Positions 1-8,487 of a stretch of 64,000 bases of DNA are shown piece by piece. Each line of letters opens with the position of its first letter. Position 1 is the first letter of the stretch. The stretch lies in contig CAVENX010000020.1 in NCBI GenBank assembly GCA_963617275.1, positions 143,350 through 207,349 of the forward strand, in the 5' to 3' direction. The notes under the pieces were generated by a model. That model was not told the origin of the DNA, ran no database searches, and saw nothing but the letters and a program-made list of their open reading frames with translations. Origin of the DNA: Limivicinus sp963617275 (GTDB lineage: Bacteria; Bacillota; Clostridia; Oscillospirales; Oscillospiraceae). A program made the translations under genes and the position numbers.

Positions 1-804
1 TTTTCTCAGATAAAAAAACAATACGGTGATATATATGCCGCCAGAGGGCTTGACAAAACGATTCCGATCCCGGGAAGTGAAAATATCCAAAAAGCTGAAA
101 AGCGTTTTCAGACAGCGGTAATGGGCATTGCGGAAGAAAGCGCAGGAGACGTTGCAATCACAGCCCACAAAACCGTTATTCAATCCCTTGCGGCTGCGTT
201 ATCCGGTGTTCCCCTCGAGGAATGTCGTCAATTTGAGCTTCCCTACTGTTCATACACGCTGCTTGAATATGACGGCCTTCTTCATTTGGCGGAAACCGGC
301 GTCTTTGAAAAGCCGCTGCTCAATGAAAAGCTGTGCAGAAAGCTTCTGCGCGAAGCGGGCGCAAATGACGACTTGGAAGCGCATTGCAGAAAAGTTGCCG
401 AAAAGGCCATGGAAATAACCGACGAACTGTCCTGCGCCGGACTGGTGCTTGACCGTGAGCTTATATTTTTTTCGTCGCTTCTGCATGACATCGCAAGATC
501 AGAGCCGAGGCACGCCGATATCGGCGCAAAATGGCTTTTTGAACTTGGATATAACAGTGCAGCCGGAATCATCCGTCAGCACCATGACATAGAGTTTTCC
601 GGGATCAACGAAGCTGCTGTCGTTTATATTGCGGACAAATGTGTCCGCGGCGCCTGCGTTGTAACGCTTGAAAAGCGTTTTTCCGGGAGTCTTGCAAAAT
701 GCACTTCGCCCGGGGCACTTGAAGCGCATAAAAGAAGGTATGATTCCGCTTTAAAAATAAAAAACGAAATAAACAGGATCTGCGGAAAAGAAGTTGTAGT
801 ATAA
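1..804 (+). CDS. Histidine phosphatase-HD domain protein, 3' part
   Basis: The frame is open from the first base, so the start lies outside the window; 267 residues remain. The first half resembles the end of a histidine phosphatase (phosphoglycerate mutase fold): AHKTVIQSL sits where the second catalytic His region of that family lies. The second half is an HD metal-dependent phosphohydrolase domain with LLHDIAR, HADIGAKW and a later QHHD. Fusions of a nucleotidyltransferase, histidine phosphatase and HD domain are known beside XdhC in clostridial molybdenum-hydroxylase loci, and xdhC follows here after 80 bp. A role in molybdenum cofactor processing is inferred from that neighbour only; the substrate is unknown. 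Confidence 0.75.
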   Translation, partial: FSQIKKQYGDIYAARGLDKTIPIPGSENIQKAEKRFQTAVMGIAEESAGDVAITAHKTVIQSLAAALSGVPLEECRQFELPYCSYTLLEYDGLLHLAETGVFEKPLLNEKLCRKLLREAGANDDLEAHCRKVAEKAMEITDELSCAGLVLDRELIFFSSLLHDIARSEPRHADIGAKWLFELGYNSAAGIIRQHHDIEFSGINEAAVVYIADKCVRGACVVTLEKRFSGSLAKCTSPGALEAHKRRYDSALKIKNEINRICGKEVVV

Positions 805-884
805 TCGGGCAAGGCCGGTAAACGTTGCTACGTTTATAAGTATAATTTATGTGCTGAAAGCAAAAGCATGGGAGGGTAAGATAC

Positions 885-1901
885 ATGAGAAAAATGCTGA
901 AATTGATTGCCGACAAGCTCAGGCGCGGCGAGGATCTGGTGCTTGTTACGGTCATTGCGTCATCCGGTGCGACTCCGCGCGGTGCAGGTGCGCGCATGAT
1001 CGTGGGTAAAGAGGGACGAATCTGCGGTACAATAGGCGGCGGTGCCGTTGAATATCGTTCGGAAAAAATTGCGGCGGAGCTTCTGGAAAAAAAGGAATCC
1101 GCCGAACGTGATTTTTCGCTTACAAAGGATGACGTTCAGAAGCTTGGCATGATATGCGGCGGAGCTGTCAATGTTTTTTTTAAGTATATCTCTGCCGACG
1201 ACAGCGAAGTCCTGAATATTGCAGAAAAATCTGAGGAGCTTTTTAAAAAAGGCGGCGACTTGTGGATTATCTCCGAAATATCCGATAACGGGCGGTTGGG
1301 GCTTTACAGCACAGAGACGGGATATATCGGCGTAGACGCGCCTACTTGGGTCGATGAAGCGCTTACCCGCCGCCCTCAGCGTATTATAAAGGACGGCAGG
1401 GATTTTTATGTGGAGCAGATCAACTCTTCCGGCAGGGTTTATGTCTTCGGATGCGGACATGTTGCACAGGAACTTGTTCCGGTGCTTTCCCACGTGGGCT
1501 TCCGCTGTGTTGCACTCGACGACAGGCCGGAATTTGCAAAGCGTGAGCTGTTTGAGAGTGCAGAGGAGGTCAAGCTTATCGACTTTCAGCGTCTCTCTGA
1601 CTATATAACTGTGACGGAAGAGGACTATGCCTGCGTTATGACAAGAGGCCATGCATATGACGCAGTCGTTCAGGCACAGCTGCTTCAGACGGATGCCTGC
1701 TATATCGGTGTCATCGGCTCTGCACATAAGAAAGCAGGTGTATACGCACGGCTAAAGGAAGAGTACGGCTTTGACGACAGCGTGCTTGAGCGCATAACCT
1801 CCCCGATCGGGCTTAAAATAAAGGCCGAGACCCCTGCCGAAATTGCAATCTCAATAGCCGCTCAGCTCATTGAGTTCCGGGCAGAGAGAAACAAGAATTG
1901 A
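885..1901 (+). CDS. xdhC: XdhC/CoxI family molybdenum-enzyme accessory protein
   Basis: 338 residues, full length for the family. The N-terminal XdhC/CoxI domain contains ATPRGAGARMIV and GTIGGGAVEY, then GMICGGAVNVFF. The C-terminal half is a Rossmann domain starting at VYVFGCGHVAQELVPVL, around residue 186. Family members help insert or sulfurate the molybdenum cofactor of xanthine dehydrogenase-type hydroxylases in the cytoplasm. The ATG follows GGGAGGG at a good distance. It probably forms a unit with the truncated histidine phosphatase-HD gene upstream and ends at a terminator. No hydroxylase structural genes are visible, so the partner enzyme must lie elsewhere. Confidence 0.9.
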   Translation: MRKMLKLIADKLRRGEDLVLVTVIASSGATPRGAGARMIVGKEGRICGTIGGGAVEYRSEKIAAELLEKKESAERDFSLTKDDVQKLGMICGGAVNVFFKYISADDSEVLNIAEKSEELFKKGGDLWIISEISDNGRLGLYSTETGYIGVDAPTWVDEALTRRPQRIIKDGRDFYVEQINSSGRVYVFGCGHVAQELVPVLSHVGFRCVALDDRPEFAKRELFESAEEVKLIDFQRLSDYITVTEEDYACVMTRGHAYDAVVQAQLLQTDACYIGVIGSAHKKAGVYARLKEEYGFDDSVLERITSPIGLKIKAETPAEIAISIAAQLIEFRAERNKN

Positions 1902-1924
1902 TTTTTCGCTGATAAACCAAACAG

Positions 1925-1971
1925 AAAAACCGCAAAAGTCCGATAAAGCCACGGATTTTTACGGTTTTTTT
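1925..1971 (+). terminator. Terminator after xdhC
   Basis: Arms AAAACCG and CGGTTTT with an inner TCCG/CGGA pairing close a hairpin that ends in a run of seven T. It lies just after the xdhC stop and before the convergent TSCPD gene. Confidence 0.8.
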
Positions 1972-2032
1972 GTTTGCTTTTGTATAGGGCGGATTTTCAA
2001 AGAGCGTTACTCTGCGGTTATTCCTGTGTTTT

Positions 2033-2296
2033 TCACGCTTTAACAGAAGCGTTATAGGCTGCACGAACCGCTTTGGAGAGTTGATCCGAACAGGAGGTCT
2101 TACGGCTGCCGCACTCAACCCCACTGAGCTTCTTTTCGATTTCTCCGACAGTCTGCCCCTCAACCAGAATAGAGATCGCTTTCAGGTTTCCGTTGCATCC
2201 GCCTTCAAAATGGATATTATGCACTACATCCCCATCCAGGTCGAGACTTATTATCCTTGAGCAGGTACCTTTTGTAAAATACTCATAGTGAAACAT
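2033..2296 (-). CDS. TSCPD domain protein (TIGR03905 family)
   Basis: 87 residues, a complete small single-domain protein. Conserved features seen are GTCSRIISLDLDGDVVHN, FEGGCNGNLKAI, VEGQTVGEIEKKLSG and a late CSDQL. The TSCPD fold also occurs at the end of some B12-dependent ribonucleotide reductases; the stand-alone family has no firmly established role, and its conserved cysteines suggest a metal or redox function. The ATG has GGAGATACAAT just upstream. It is a single gene between the xdhC terminator and the YgjV-like gene. Confidence 0.85.
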   Translation of the reverse strand: MFHYEYFTKGTCSRIISLDLDGDVVHNIHFEGGCNGNLKAISILVEGQTVGEIEKKLSGVECGSRKTSCSDQLSKAVRAAYNASVKA

Positions 2297-2338
2297 ATTG
2301 TATCTCCTTTTTTCTATAATTGTACATATTTTGTGTGA

Positions 2339-2857
2339 TCACTGTGCTTTGCTGTCCGCTTTCCTGTCTTTAAAGATCACGGCAAGTGAAACGGAATTTG
2401 TAACTGACGCCGCAATATCAAACGGAAGCGTTGCAAAATTGCTTATCGAAAAATCAAACACAGCCCACATAAGCTGTGAAGCAATAATAATTATTTTCAG
2501 CAGCACCATATTTTCGCTGTCCATAAACCATGTAAAAACACACGCGCCTATTATGGGAAGCCACATAATAATGTTGTCACAACCTGCCGCAAATGTCAGT
2601 CCCAATTGCAGAATAATAAAAAAGAGCTTGCTCCAAGGCCCCATTTTATATTTCAGGCAGAAAAGATTCCTCAACATAGTAACGGCATTGGCGATTGAGC
2701 CGGATATGCCGCCAAGGATATAGTTGCCTATCACAAAAACAGCATTCATCCCGCATTGGATCGACAAAAATCTTCTTTTTTCCTTAATAAGCCCCATCAG
2801 CATCATTATTATTGAGCCGGCAAAGCATATTATATTTCCGACAACGACCGGGTTCAT
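2339..2857 (-). CDS. YgjV-like integral membrane protein
   Basis: 172 residues from the ATG that follows AAAGGAGAGCTA; an in-frame ATG ten codons earlier lacks such a site. The protein is almost wholly hydrophobic, with about six membrane segments, a KEKRRFL basic loop after the first and a charged KDRKADSKAQ tail inside the cell. The pattern matches the YgjV family of bacterial inner-membrane proteins, whose function is unknown. It stands alone between the TSCPD gene and mazG, in the same direction. Confidence 0.7.
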   Translation of the reverse strand: MNPVVVGNIICFAGSIIMMLMGLIKEKRRFLSIQCGMNAVFVIGNYILGGISGSIANAVTMLRNLFCLKYKMGPWSKLFFIILQLGLTFAAGCDNIIMWLPIIGACVFTWFMDSENMVLLKIIIIASQLMWAVFDFSISNFATLPFDIAASVTNSVSLAVIFKDRKADSKAQ

Positions 2858-2957
2858 TAGCTCTCCTTTTAGTTCATCGCGCAGCATTATGCTGATTTAT
2901 TATAAAGCCTCTGCATATGAGCCTGAGACGTTTTTCGCCGTGAAGCAGACGCAAAAT

Positions 2958-3431
2958 TTATCTGATTCCTTTGCGTTCCCTTGCTCTGTCAACAAGAAGC
3001 TTTGCCTCCTCAAAGGCCGCCGGAAGTTCAGCTTCCATCCATTCTTTTCCGGCCTTTTCTTTGTGCTTTATCTCGTCCCAGCGTTTGAGTACCTGCGGTG
3101 ATGTATCAAGTGCTTCATCCGAAAATACATGCGGATGTCTCCTGATCATTTTTTCTTTGACACACTTCGCCACATCTTCAAAGTCAAACAGCCCTTCTTC
3201 ATCTGCAATCTGCGATTGCATCACAACCTGTAAAAGGAGATCGCCCAACTCCTCTTTGAGATTATCGCTGTTTCCCGTTTTTTCAAAAATATTTATCCCG
3301 CACACCACCTCCGCCGCTTCTTCGATGCAGGCGGCTTTAAGAGACGAATGTGTCTGTTCCCTGTCCCACGGACATCCGTTTTCACTTCTCAAAAGCTTTA
3401 TTATATTGACGAATTGCTCGATTTCACTCAT
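2958..3431 (-). CDS. mazG: MazG family nucleotide pyrophosphohydrolase
   Basis: 157 residues, the single-domain form. The all-alpha NTP pyrophosphatase motif is plain: CPWDREQTH, then EEAAEV, then KEELGDLLLQVV with the acidic residues that bind magnesium, and RRHPHVF later. The family hydrolyses NTPs or damaged nucleotides to NMP and pyrophosphate in the cytoplasm. It starts four bases after the stop of the upstream asparaginase gene on the same strand, so the two are very likely co-transcribed. Confidence 0.92.
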   Translation of the reverse strand: MSEIEQFVNIIKLLRSENGCPWDREQTHSSLKAACIEEAAEVVCGINIFEKTGNSDNLKEELGDLLLQVVMQSQIADEEGLFDFEDVAKCVKEKMIRRHPHVFSDEALDTSPQVLKRWDEIKHKEKAGKEWMEAELPAAFEEAKLLVDRARERKGIR

Positions 3432-3435
3432 ATAT

Positions 3436-4458
3436 TTACTCCGCTTTATACTCGGACATCTCCCCTCGGAGATCTTTGCCCATTTTCTCCTTTATCTGTC
3501 CGTTGTCATAGCCGCAGCTGAAAAGGTAATAGAGCTTTGCTATCGCTGCTTCAGTCGTTATATCAAAGCCGCTTACGGCGCCGGCTTCCTTCAGCTGAGA
3601 GCTTGCCTCATACGTGCCTATTGACACCGTCCCCTGCGGGCACTGTGAGCATACCGCCATGATCGTTCCGTTGGCGGAAGCCTTTCTGATTATCGGAAGA
3701 AGCGCGTCCCCGTTGCCCGGAATATTGCCCGCACCGAACGTTTCAAGGACTATTCCCTTAAGCCGTTCTGTCATTATCGAGTCAAACAGCTCAAATTGTA
3801 TCCCCGGGAAAACCTTTATTACCCCTATCGGGATATTTTTAAGCTCTCTTAGCGCAAAAACTTGATTTTCAGGTCTTCTAAGCATTTTGCTGTTGTATTT
3901 TATGCTTATTCCGACGTCCGCAAGCGTCGGATAGTTGGGTGAAACAAAAGCTATCATATCATCCGCGGAATATTTTATCGCCCTGTTGCCGCGCAGCAGC
4001 TTGCCTCCAAAGTACAGGCACACTTCCTTTACCTCATCCCCGGCGGCTATCATCATAGCTGTAATAAGATTATCCCGTGCGTCGTTCCTTATTTCGCAGA
4101 GCGGTATCTGAGAGCCGGTAAGGACAACCGGCTTAGCGTTGTTTTCGAGCATGAAAGAGAGGGCAGAGGCGGTATAGGCCATCGTATCCGTACCGTGAAG
4201 AATGACAAACCCGTCATAGGATGTATAATTGCCGCTTATTGCGTGCCCTATTTTATTCCATTCGTTTACCGTTACATTCGAAGAATCAAGCAGCGGGTCG
4301 GTGCTTATAATGTCCCATTGAGGCATCTTTCCGGAGCTCAGCTCCGGCATTGCTCCGAGCAGTTCATAGAACGATTCTTTTCCCGGGACATATCCTCTGT
4401 CTGACGGGATCATACCTATCGTCCCGCCCGTATATATGATAAGTATCCTCTTTTTCAA
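3436..4458 (-). CDS. ansA: Type I L-asparaginase
   Basis: About 340 residues from a TTG that directly precedes KKRILIIYTGGTIGMI; a GTG at 4470 is also possible and nothing better is in frame. Both catalytic threonine regions are present: YTGGTIGM near the start and HGTDTMAYTASAL near residue 80, followed by LTGSQIPL. The enzyme deaminates asparagine to aspartate and ammonia, and this cytoplasmic type I group has no signal peptide, as here. mazG follows in the same operon. Divergent from the DUF5058 gene, with about 140 bp between them. Confidence 0.9.
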   Translation of the reverse strand: MKKRILIIYTGGTIGMIPSDRGYVPGKESFYELLGAMPELSSGKMPQWDIISTDPLLDSSNVTVNEWNKIGHAISGNYTSYDGFVILHGTDTMAYTASALSFMLENNAKPVVLTGSQIPLCEIRNDARDNLITAMMIAAGDEVKEVCLYFGGKLLRGNRAIKYSADDMIAFVSPNYPTLADVGISIKYNSKMLRRPENQVFALRELKNIPIGVIKVFPGIQFELFDSIMTERLKGIVLETFGAGNIPGNGDALLPIIRKASANGTIMAVCSQCPQGTVSIGTYEASSQLKEAGAVSGFDITTEAAIAKLYYLFSCGYDNGQIKEKMGKDLRGEMSEYKAE

Positions 4459-4599
4459 AGCGAACCACACCCTAAGTTTTTCATTTATTATAACCCGTAT
4501 ACCCGCTTCTTGCAATTGGACATATTCTATCAAAAATAATGGACATAGTTTTCCGTATATGATAAGATACATCAATAAAGATGTACAGGGAGTGATTCA

Positions 4600-5355
4600 A
4601 TGTCAATTCTTACCCGGCTGAACAGCCCCGCAATGTATCTTATCTGCGGCGGGATCGTCTTCATTGTCGCTTTGATGTGCCTGTTCTTTATGGTACGCGC
4701 ATATAAAACAGGCAAAGCCATCGGCATGGATACGGCAAAAATGAAGCGCGCCATAATCGCAAGCGCGACCTTTGCCGTACTTCCAAGCATAGGCATCCTC
4801 CTTGGCGTTATCGCCCTGTCGGGAAGCCTCGGCATCCCCCTCCCATGGCTGAGACTGAGCGTTATCGGCGCACTGCACTATGAAACGCAGGTCGCGGAGG
4901 CTGCCGCAGAACAGGTAGGCATTACCCTTTCCGCCGCTCAAATGACACCGGAAGCTTTTGTGACCATCGCGCTTATGATGAGTTTCTGCATCATATGGGG
5001 AATGGTACTGACGATTGTATTCAACAAAAAATATACCGAAAGGCTCAGCAGAAACAGCGGCAAGAAAAGCGGTTCGTCTTTCGGCGGCTTCGGCGACAAA
5101 GCAATGACAGCGATGTTTATCGGGCTTGTAAGCGCATATATCGGAAGCTACATCGGCGACCTTGTCTCAGGCAATGGCCTTTTCAGTTTTACAGGTGCTT
5201 GGATCCCGCTCGCGGTTTCCGCCGTCGCAGGGCTTGTTATGGCCGGCTTCATCTGGCTTTCAGAAAAGAAAAAGGCCGCTTGGGTCGACAGCTTTTCGAT
5301 TGCCGGAAGTATGCTTGCGGCAATGGCTTCCGCCGTGCTTTTCGGCAAACTTTAA
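4600..5355 (+). CDS. DUF5058 family membrane protein
   Basis: 251 residues with about six membrane segments: one near the start (YLICGGIVFIVALMCLFF), a conserved amphipathic stretch with LRLSVIGALHYE, and a C-terminal set of helices. It matches what I know as the DUF5058 family, of unknown function. The ATG is preceded by AGGGAGTG. The next gene, 17 bp on, is another multi-pass protein, and the third is a membrane-anchored M20 peptidase, so the three look like one operon. A paired transporter or channel working with a peptidase is a guess. Confidence 0.75.
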   Translation: MSILTRLNSPAMYLICGGIVFIVALMCLFFMVRAYKTGKAIGMDTAKMKRAIIASATFAVLPSIGILLGVIALSGSLGIPLPWLRLSVIGALHYETQVAEAAAEQVGITLSAAQMTPEAFVTIALMMSFCIIWGMVLTIVFNKKYTERLSRNSGKKSGSSFGGFGDKAMTAMFIGLVSAYIGSYIGDLVSGNGLFSFTGAWIPLAVSAVAGLVMAGFIWLSEKKKAAWVDSFSIAGSMLAAMASAVLFGKL

Positions 5356-5372
5356 GGAAGGAGCGGAAAGAA

Positions 5373-6068
5373 ATGACACAGGAAGAAAAAAATCAGATTT
5401 TTGAACAATACAACCGGCGTACGCATATCTTTGGCAGAGCTTTTTCGCTGATTGCCCTTGCCCTTCTGCTCGGCGCCCCCTTTGTGATGGGGCTTGTTCT
5501 TGGCGCTTCGCCGAATATGGGCGCTTTTCTCAAGGGATTTCTTGCTATCGGTCTTGTCTACCTTGTAAGCGGTATTGTCGAATACCTTATATATACGCCG
5601 ATGCTCGGCGCCGGCGGGTCATATCTTGCTTTTATAACAGGCAATCTTATCAATATGAAAATCCCATGTGCGATAAACGCAAGGGATATTGTCGACGCGA
5701 AAACCGGAACCGCGGAAAACGAGATAATCTCCACACTTTCGATAGCGACCTCCTCGCTGGTGACGATAGTTGTGCTTGCGCTCGGCGTTCTCCTGCTTCA
5801 GCCGCTTCAGCCCGTGCTTCAATCAGAGGCATTGCAGCCCGCTTTTTCCAATGTCGTTCCGGCACTTTTCGGCGCGATGGCTTATAAGTATTACAGACAG
5901 GATATCAAAGTGGCGCTGTTCCCCTTCGTCTTCATGTCACTGCTGTTTATCTTCGTCCCCTCTCTTACAAGCTCCACCAGCTTTATGATCATTCCAAGCG
6001 GTGCTATCGCAATAGGCGTTGCGTTCCTATTTTTCCGCAAATCCAAAAAACAGGAGGAGATAGTGTAA
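5373..6068 (+). CDS. Multi-pass membrane protein, partner of DUF5058 protein
   Basis: 231 residues from an ATG preceded by AAGGAGCGG. I do not recognise a named family. It has a polar 20-residue N-terminus, about six membrane segments, and a conserved-looking central loop (LIYTPMLGAGGSYLAFITGN) between helices. The tail RKSKKQEEIV is charged. It follows the DUF5058 gene by 17 bp, so both are probably subunits of one membrane complex. Glycine- and proline-rich loops would fit a transporter, but no substrate can be read from the sequence. Confidence 0.65.
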   Translation: MTQEEKNQIFEQYNRRTHIFGRAFSLIALALLLGAPFVMGLVLGASPNMGAFLKGFLAIGLVYLVSGIVEYLIYTPMLGAGGSYLAFITGNLINMKIPCAINARDIVDAKTGTAENEIISTLSIATSSLVTIVVLALGVLLLQPLQPVLQSEALQPAFSNVVPALFGAMAYKYYRQDIKVALFPFVFMSLLFIFVPSLTSSTSFMIIPSGAIAIGVAFLFFRKSKKQEEIV

Positions 6069-6092
6069 AACTCACGCTATCAATTATGTAAG

Positions 6093-7538
6093 ATGAAAAT
6101 TATCGGCTTTATTTTGCTCGCCGCACTGGCTGTAGTTTTGCTTTTGCTGCTCATCGCGCTTATCAGAACGTTCTCCATAAAAAAGCGATTCACAACGTAC
6201 ACTCCTTCACCCGATCCCGAAAGAGCTATGGAATATGCGAAAAAGCTTTCCGAAATGGTCAAATTTGAAACCGTTTCCTATCCGAATGTTGACAGAAGCG
6301 ACAGGTTCAACGAGTTTCATACCGTTCTTGCCGCACTCTTCCCCACCGTGTTTGAAAAGCTTGAAGTAAACAATATCGACGGAAATCTTCTTATATATTG
6401 GAAAGGCAAAAAATCCGAGCGTCCAATAATACTCATGGGGCATCAGGATGTTGTTCCCGCCGGAGGCGAATGGACACACGACTACTTTTCCGGCGATATA
6501 GAGGACGGCAAAGTATGGGGACGCGGCGCGTGCGATACAAAGTGCTCCGTCATGTGTATTCTCCAGACCTTTGAGGAACTGCTGAAATCAGGCTATGAAC
6601 CGGTCAACGATCTTTATATCTCCTCCTCCTGCACGGAAGAGGTCGGTGGAGACGGTGCGCCGAAAATCGTCAGGGAGCTTATCCGCCGCGGGGTAAAACC
6701 GTACCTTGTATGCGACGAAGGCGGCGCAATAGTTACAAATCCGATTGCCGGTGTAAAGGGCAACTTTGCCATGATAGGCGTCCTTGAAAAGGGGCAGGGC
6801 AACGTTCGCTTTACCGCACACTCCAACGGCGGCCACGCAAGCGCCCCCGGCAGAAACACGCCTATAATACGCCTTGCTGCTTTTGAAACCGAAATTGAAA
6901 AGCATAACCCGTTCAAAAAAATGTTTTGCCGTGAAGTAGAGGCCATGTTCGCCGGTCTTGCGCCGTACGCCTCCTTCCCGCTGCGGTTCGTATTCGGTAA
7001 TCTCTGGCTTTTCAAAAGTATCCTTTCAAGGCTTATGCCCGGCATTTCCTCCGAAGCTGCCGCAATGCTGCAAACCACAATGGCGTTTACCGTACAGTCA
7101 GGCTCCGAGGCATACAATGTCATCCCGCAAAACGCAAGCGTCTGCGCAAATATGCGTTTTATCCCTCATCAGGATATGGAAGAAAGCGTAAAGCTTGTAA
7201 CGGAACTGTCCGCCAAGTATAATATAGATGCAGAGCTTATTGATGGCTACCGCTCCTGCAAGAGCGTTGATATAGCCGGCGACGCATTCAAAATGGTCAC
7301 ACAGTCTGTTGAGCAGGTCTTTCCCGGTCTTGCATACACGCCTTATGTTATGACCGGCGGGACCGACGCGAGGTTTTTCAACGAGATATGTGATAACTGC
7401 ATCAGATTCTCTCCTGTAATCTACGGTCCCGAACAGATGAAGGGCATGCATGGGCTTAACGAGAATGTTGAATATAACTCTCTCCCCGGAGCGGTTGACT
7501 TTTATAAAACGCTCATTCGCCTGAACGACGAAAAATAA
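6093..7538 (+). CDS. Membrane-anchored M20 family metallopeptidase
   Basis: 481 residues. An N-terminal membrane helix (residues 4-25) is followed by the M20 catalytic domain: MGHQDVVPAGGEW gives the first zinc His and the conserved Asp, GRGACDTKC the bridging Asp, SSSCTEEVGGDG the catalytic Glu pair. The lid domain starts near HSNGGHASAPG, and GGTDARFF and MHGLNENV close the site. M20 enzymes cleave di- or acylated peptides using two zinc ions. Anchoring suggests it acts at the membrane. No good ribosome site precedes the ATG, which lies 24 bp after the previous stop; coupling is likely. A terminator follows. Confidence 0.88.
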   Translation: MKIIGFILLAALAVVLLLLLIALIRTFSIKKRFTTYTPSPDPERAMEYAKKLSEMVKFETVSYPNVDRSDRFNEFHTVLAALFPTVFEKLEVNNIDGNLLIYWKGKKSERPIILMGHQDVVPAGGEWTHDYFSGDIEDGKVWGRGACDTKCSVMCILQTFEELLKSGYEPVNDLYISSSCTEEVGGDGAPKIVRELIRRGVKPYLVCDEGGAIVTNPIAGVKGNFAMIGVLEKGQGNVRFTAHSNGGHASAPGRNTPIIRLAAFETEIEKHNPFKKMFCREVEAMFAGLAPYASFPLRFVFGNLWLFKSILSRLMPGISSEAAAMLQTTMAFTVQSGSEAYNVIPQNASVCANMRFIPHQDMEESVKLVTELSAKYNIDAELIDGYRSCKSVDIAGDAFKMVTQSVEQVFPGLAYTPYVMTGGTDARFFNEICDNCIRFSPVIYGPEQMKGMHGLNENVEYNSLPGAVDFYKTLIRLNDEK

Positions 7539-7549
7539 AGTTATGAATC

Positions 7550-7589
7550 AAAAAAGAGCAGCCTGCAATATAAGCGGGCTGCTCTTTTT
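7550..7589 (+). terminator. Terminator after M20 peptidase gene
   Basis: Stem AAAAGAGCAGCC pairs with GGCTGCTCTTTT around a short loop and ends in five T. It closes the DUF5058-peptidase operon. Confidence 0.85.
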
Positions 7590-7639
7590 GAGGCTTATTG
7601 TCAACATTGATATAAAACAAAAAATACCGCATTGACTGC

Positions 7640-7864
7640 TTGAATTCATATCACACCAGTCCCAGACAACAGATTTATATATTGGGAAAAAGCACAACAG
7701 TGCGCAGACAGAGCTTGAAGTGCCGATAGTGGAAAGCGGCGACGGATACAACCAACCTTACCCCCCGCCCTTTTATGGACGAAGCGCGGGACGAATACGT
7801 AGACAGCGGAGAAGCGGGACGTGACCTGATCGCCGCGCTGGAAAGTGCGGGGTTTACAGTTTAG
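7640..7864 (+). pseudogene. Frame-broken phage protein fragment (left inverted copy)
   Basis: Translation gives DLYIGKKHNS, then ESGDGYNQPYPPPF, then after a one-base slip at the T4 run 7771-7774 MDEARDEYVDSGEAGRDLIA and ESAGFTV before the stop. The same protein ending occurs on the other strand at 29172-29424, so the two copies lie inverted. The family is not recognised; the second copy adjoins prophage genes, so a phage origin is inferred. The 5' part is missing. Its last bases overlap the end of the minus-strand gene at 7854-8101. Confidence 0.6.
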
Positions 7865-8101
7865 TAATGTCAACGCCGAGACGTGTTTCTATTTCTTTGC
7901 GATATTTTTCGCCTGCTCTTGCGAAAACTTCCAAACGATCATCAATTTCCTTTTTTTCTTAGCGGATTTCAGGTCTTCTCTTGAAGAATAATCGCTGTTA
8001 CCGCGGAGAATTGAGGCAAGACCCCAACACTGACCGAGAGACAGCCCGCCATGACCTTTCGCAAAAGCGGAAGAAGCAAGCTGAGAATCGTCCCAATTCA
8101 T
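7854..8101 (-). pseudogene. Small hypothetical protein, frameshifted in a poly-A run
   Basis: A good start (AAAGGGGAGTGTCTT before ATG) opens a protein with SLGQCWGLASIL and DYSSREDLKSA. At the coding-strand A7 run (7951-7957) the frame slips to a 70-residue ending. Adding one A instead continues as KEIDDRLEVFARAGEKYRKE and ETRLGVDITKL, giving about 83 residues, which looks like the native sequence because it is charged, helical and ends cleanly. The family is unknown; the overlap with a phage fragment suggests mobile origin. It may be a real mutation or a homopolymer read error. Confidence 0.55.
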
Positions 8102-8239
8102 AAGACACTCCCCTTTCTTATTTATTATATCTCTTTATGACTTGATTGTAACAGAAGCAAGGGGGACATTCAAGCATTTTTTAGTGGAGGAATTTGCCGA
8201 ATGAGTGAAACTATCAGAATAATTGCTAATATTGAGCAA

Positions 8240-8278
8240 TATAAAAGCCGCCGCAAGCTTTGTATCGTTTGCGGCGGT
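8240..8278 (-). terminator. Terminator after tRNA-Arg
   Basis: GCCGCCGCAA pairs with TTGCGGCGG around a short loop. Read on the minus strand, the hairpin directly follows the tRNA and ends in a CTTTTA tract. Confidence 0.75.
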
Positions 8279-8282
8279 GCAG

Positions 8283-8356
8283 CACCCACGGGGGGATTCG
8301 AACCTCTGGCCTGCCGCTTAGGAGGCGGCCGCTCTATCCTGCTGAGCTACGTGGGC
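8283..8356 (-). tRNA. tRNA-Arg (anticodon CCT)
   Basis: 74 bases fold as a full cloverleaf on the minus strand. The acceptor GCCCACG pairs with CGTGGGT; the D arm is GCTC/GAGC; the anticodon stem GCCGC/GCGGC encloses the loop CTCCTAA, which gives anticodon CCT and reads AGG; the T loop is TTCGAAT. CCA is not encoded. It is a single tRNA gene with its own terminator. Confidence 0.95.
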
Positions 8357-8430
8357 TTATTTAACTATGTTATTTTAACTCATAAAACGTATGCTGTCAA
8401 CAGTTTGATTTAGCAGAATAGCAACCTTCT

Positions 8431-8458
8431 GTCATCCCAATGGCATTTTGCATATCAT
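8431..8458 (+). promoter_or_regulatory. Possible sporulation (SigE-like) promoter of cotJ operon
   Basis: GTCATCC and CATATCAT are 13 bases apart and lie 30 bases before the cotJ ribosome site. The second box resembles a mother-cell SigE -10 element (six of eight positions). This is a weak match, supported mainly by the known mother-cell expression of cotJ. Confidence 0.3.
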
Positions 8459-8487
8459 GTAGTGTATCGGCTAAAGGAGGATTACAA

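Noticed and set aside
960..1727. 255-codon frame antisense to xdhC
   Set aside because: Shadow of a strong gene; no start signal and no family.
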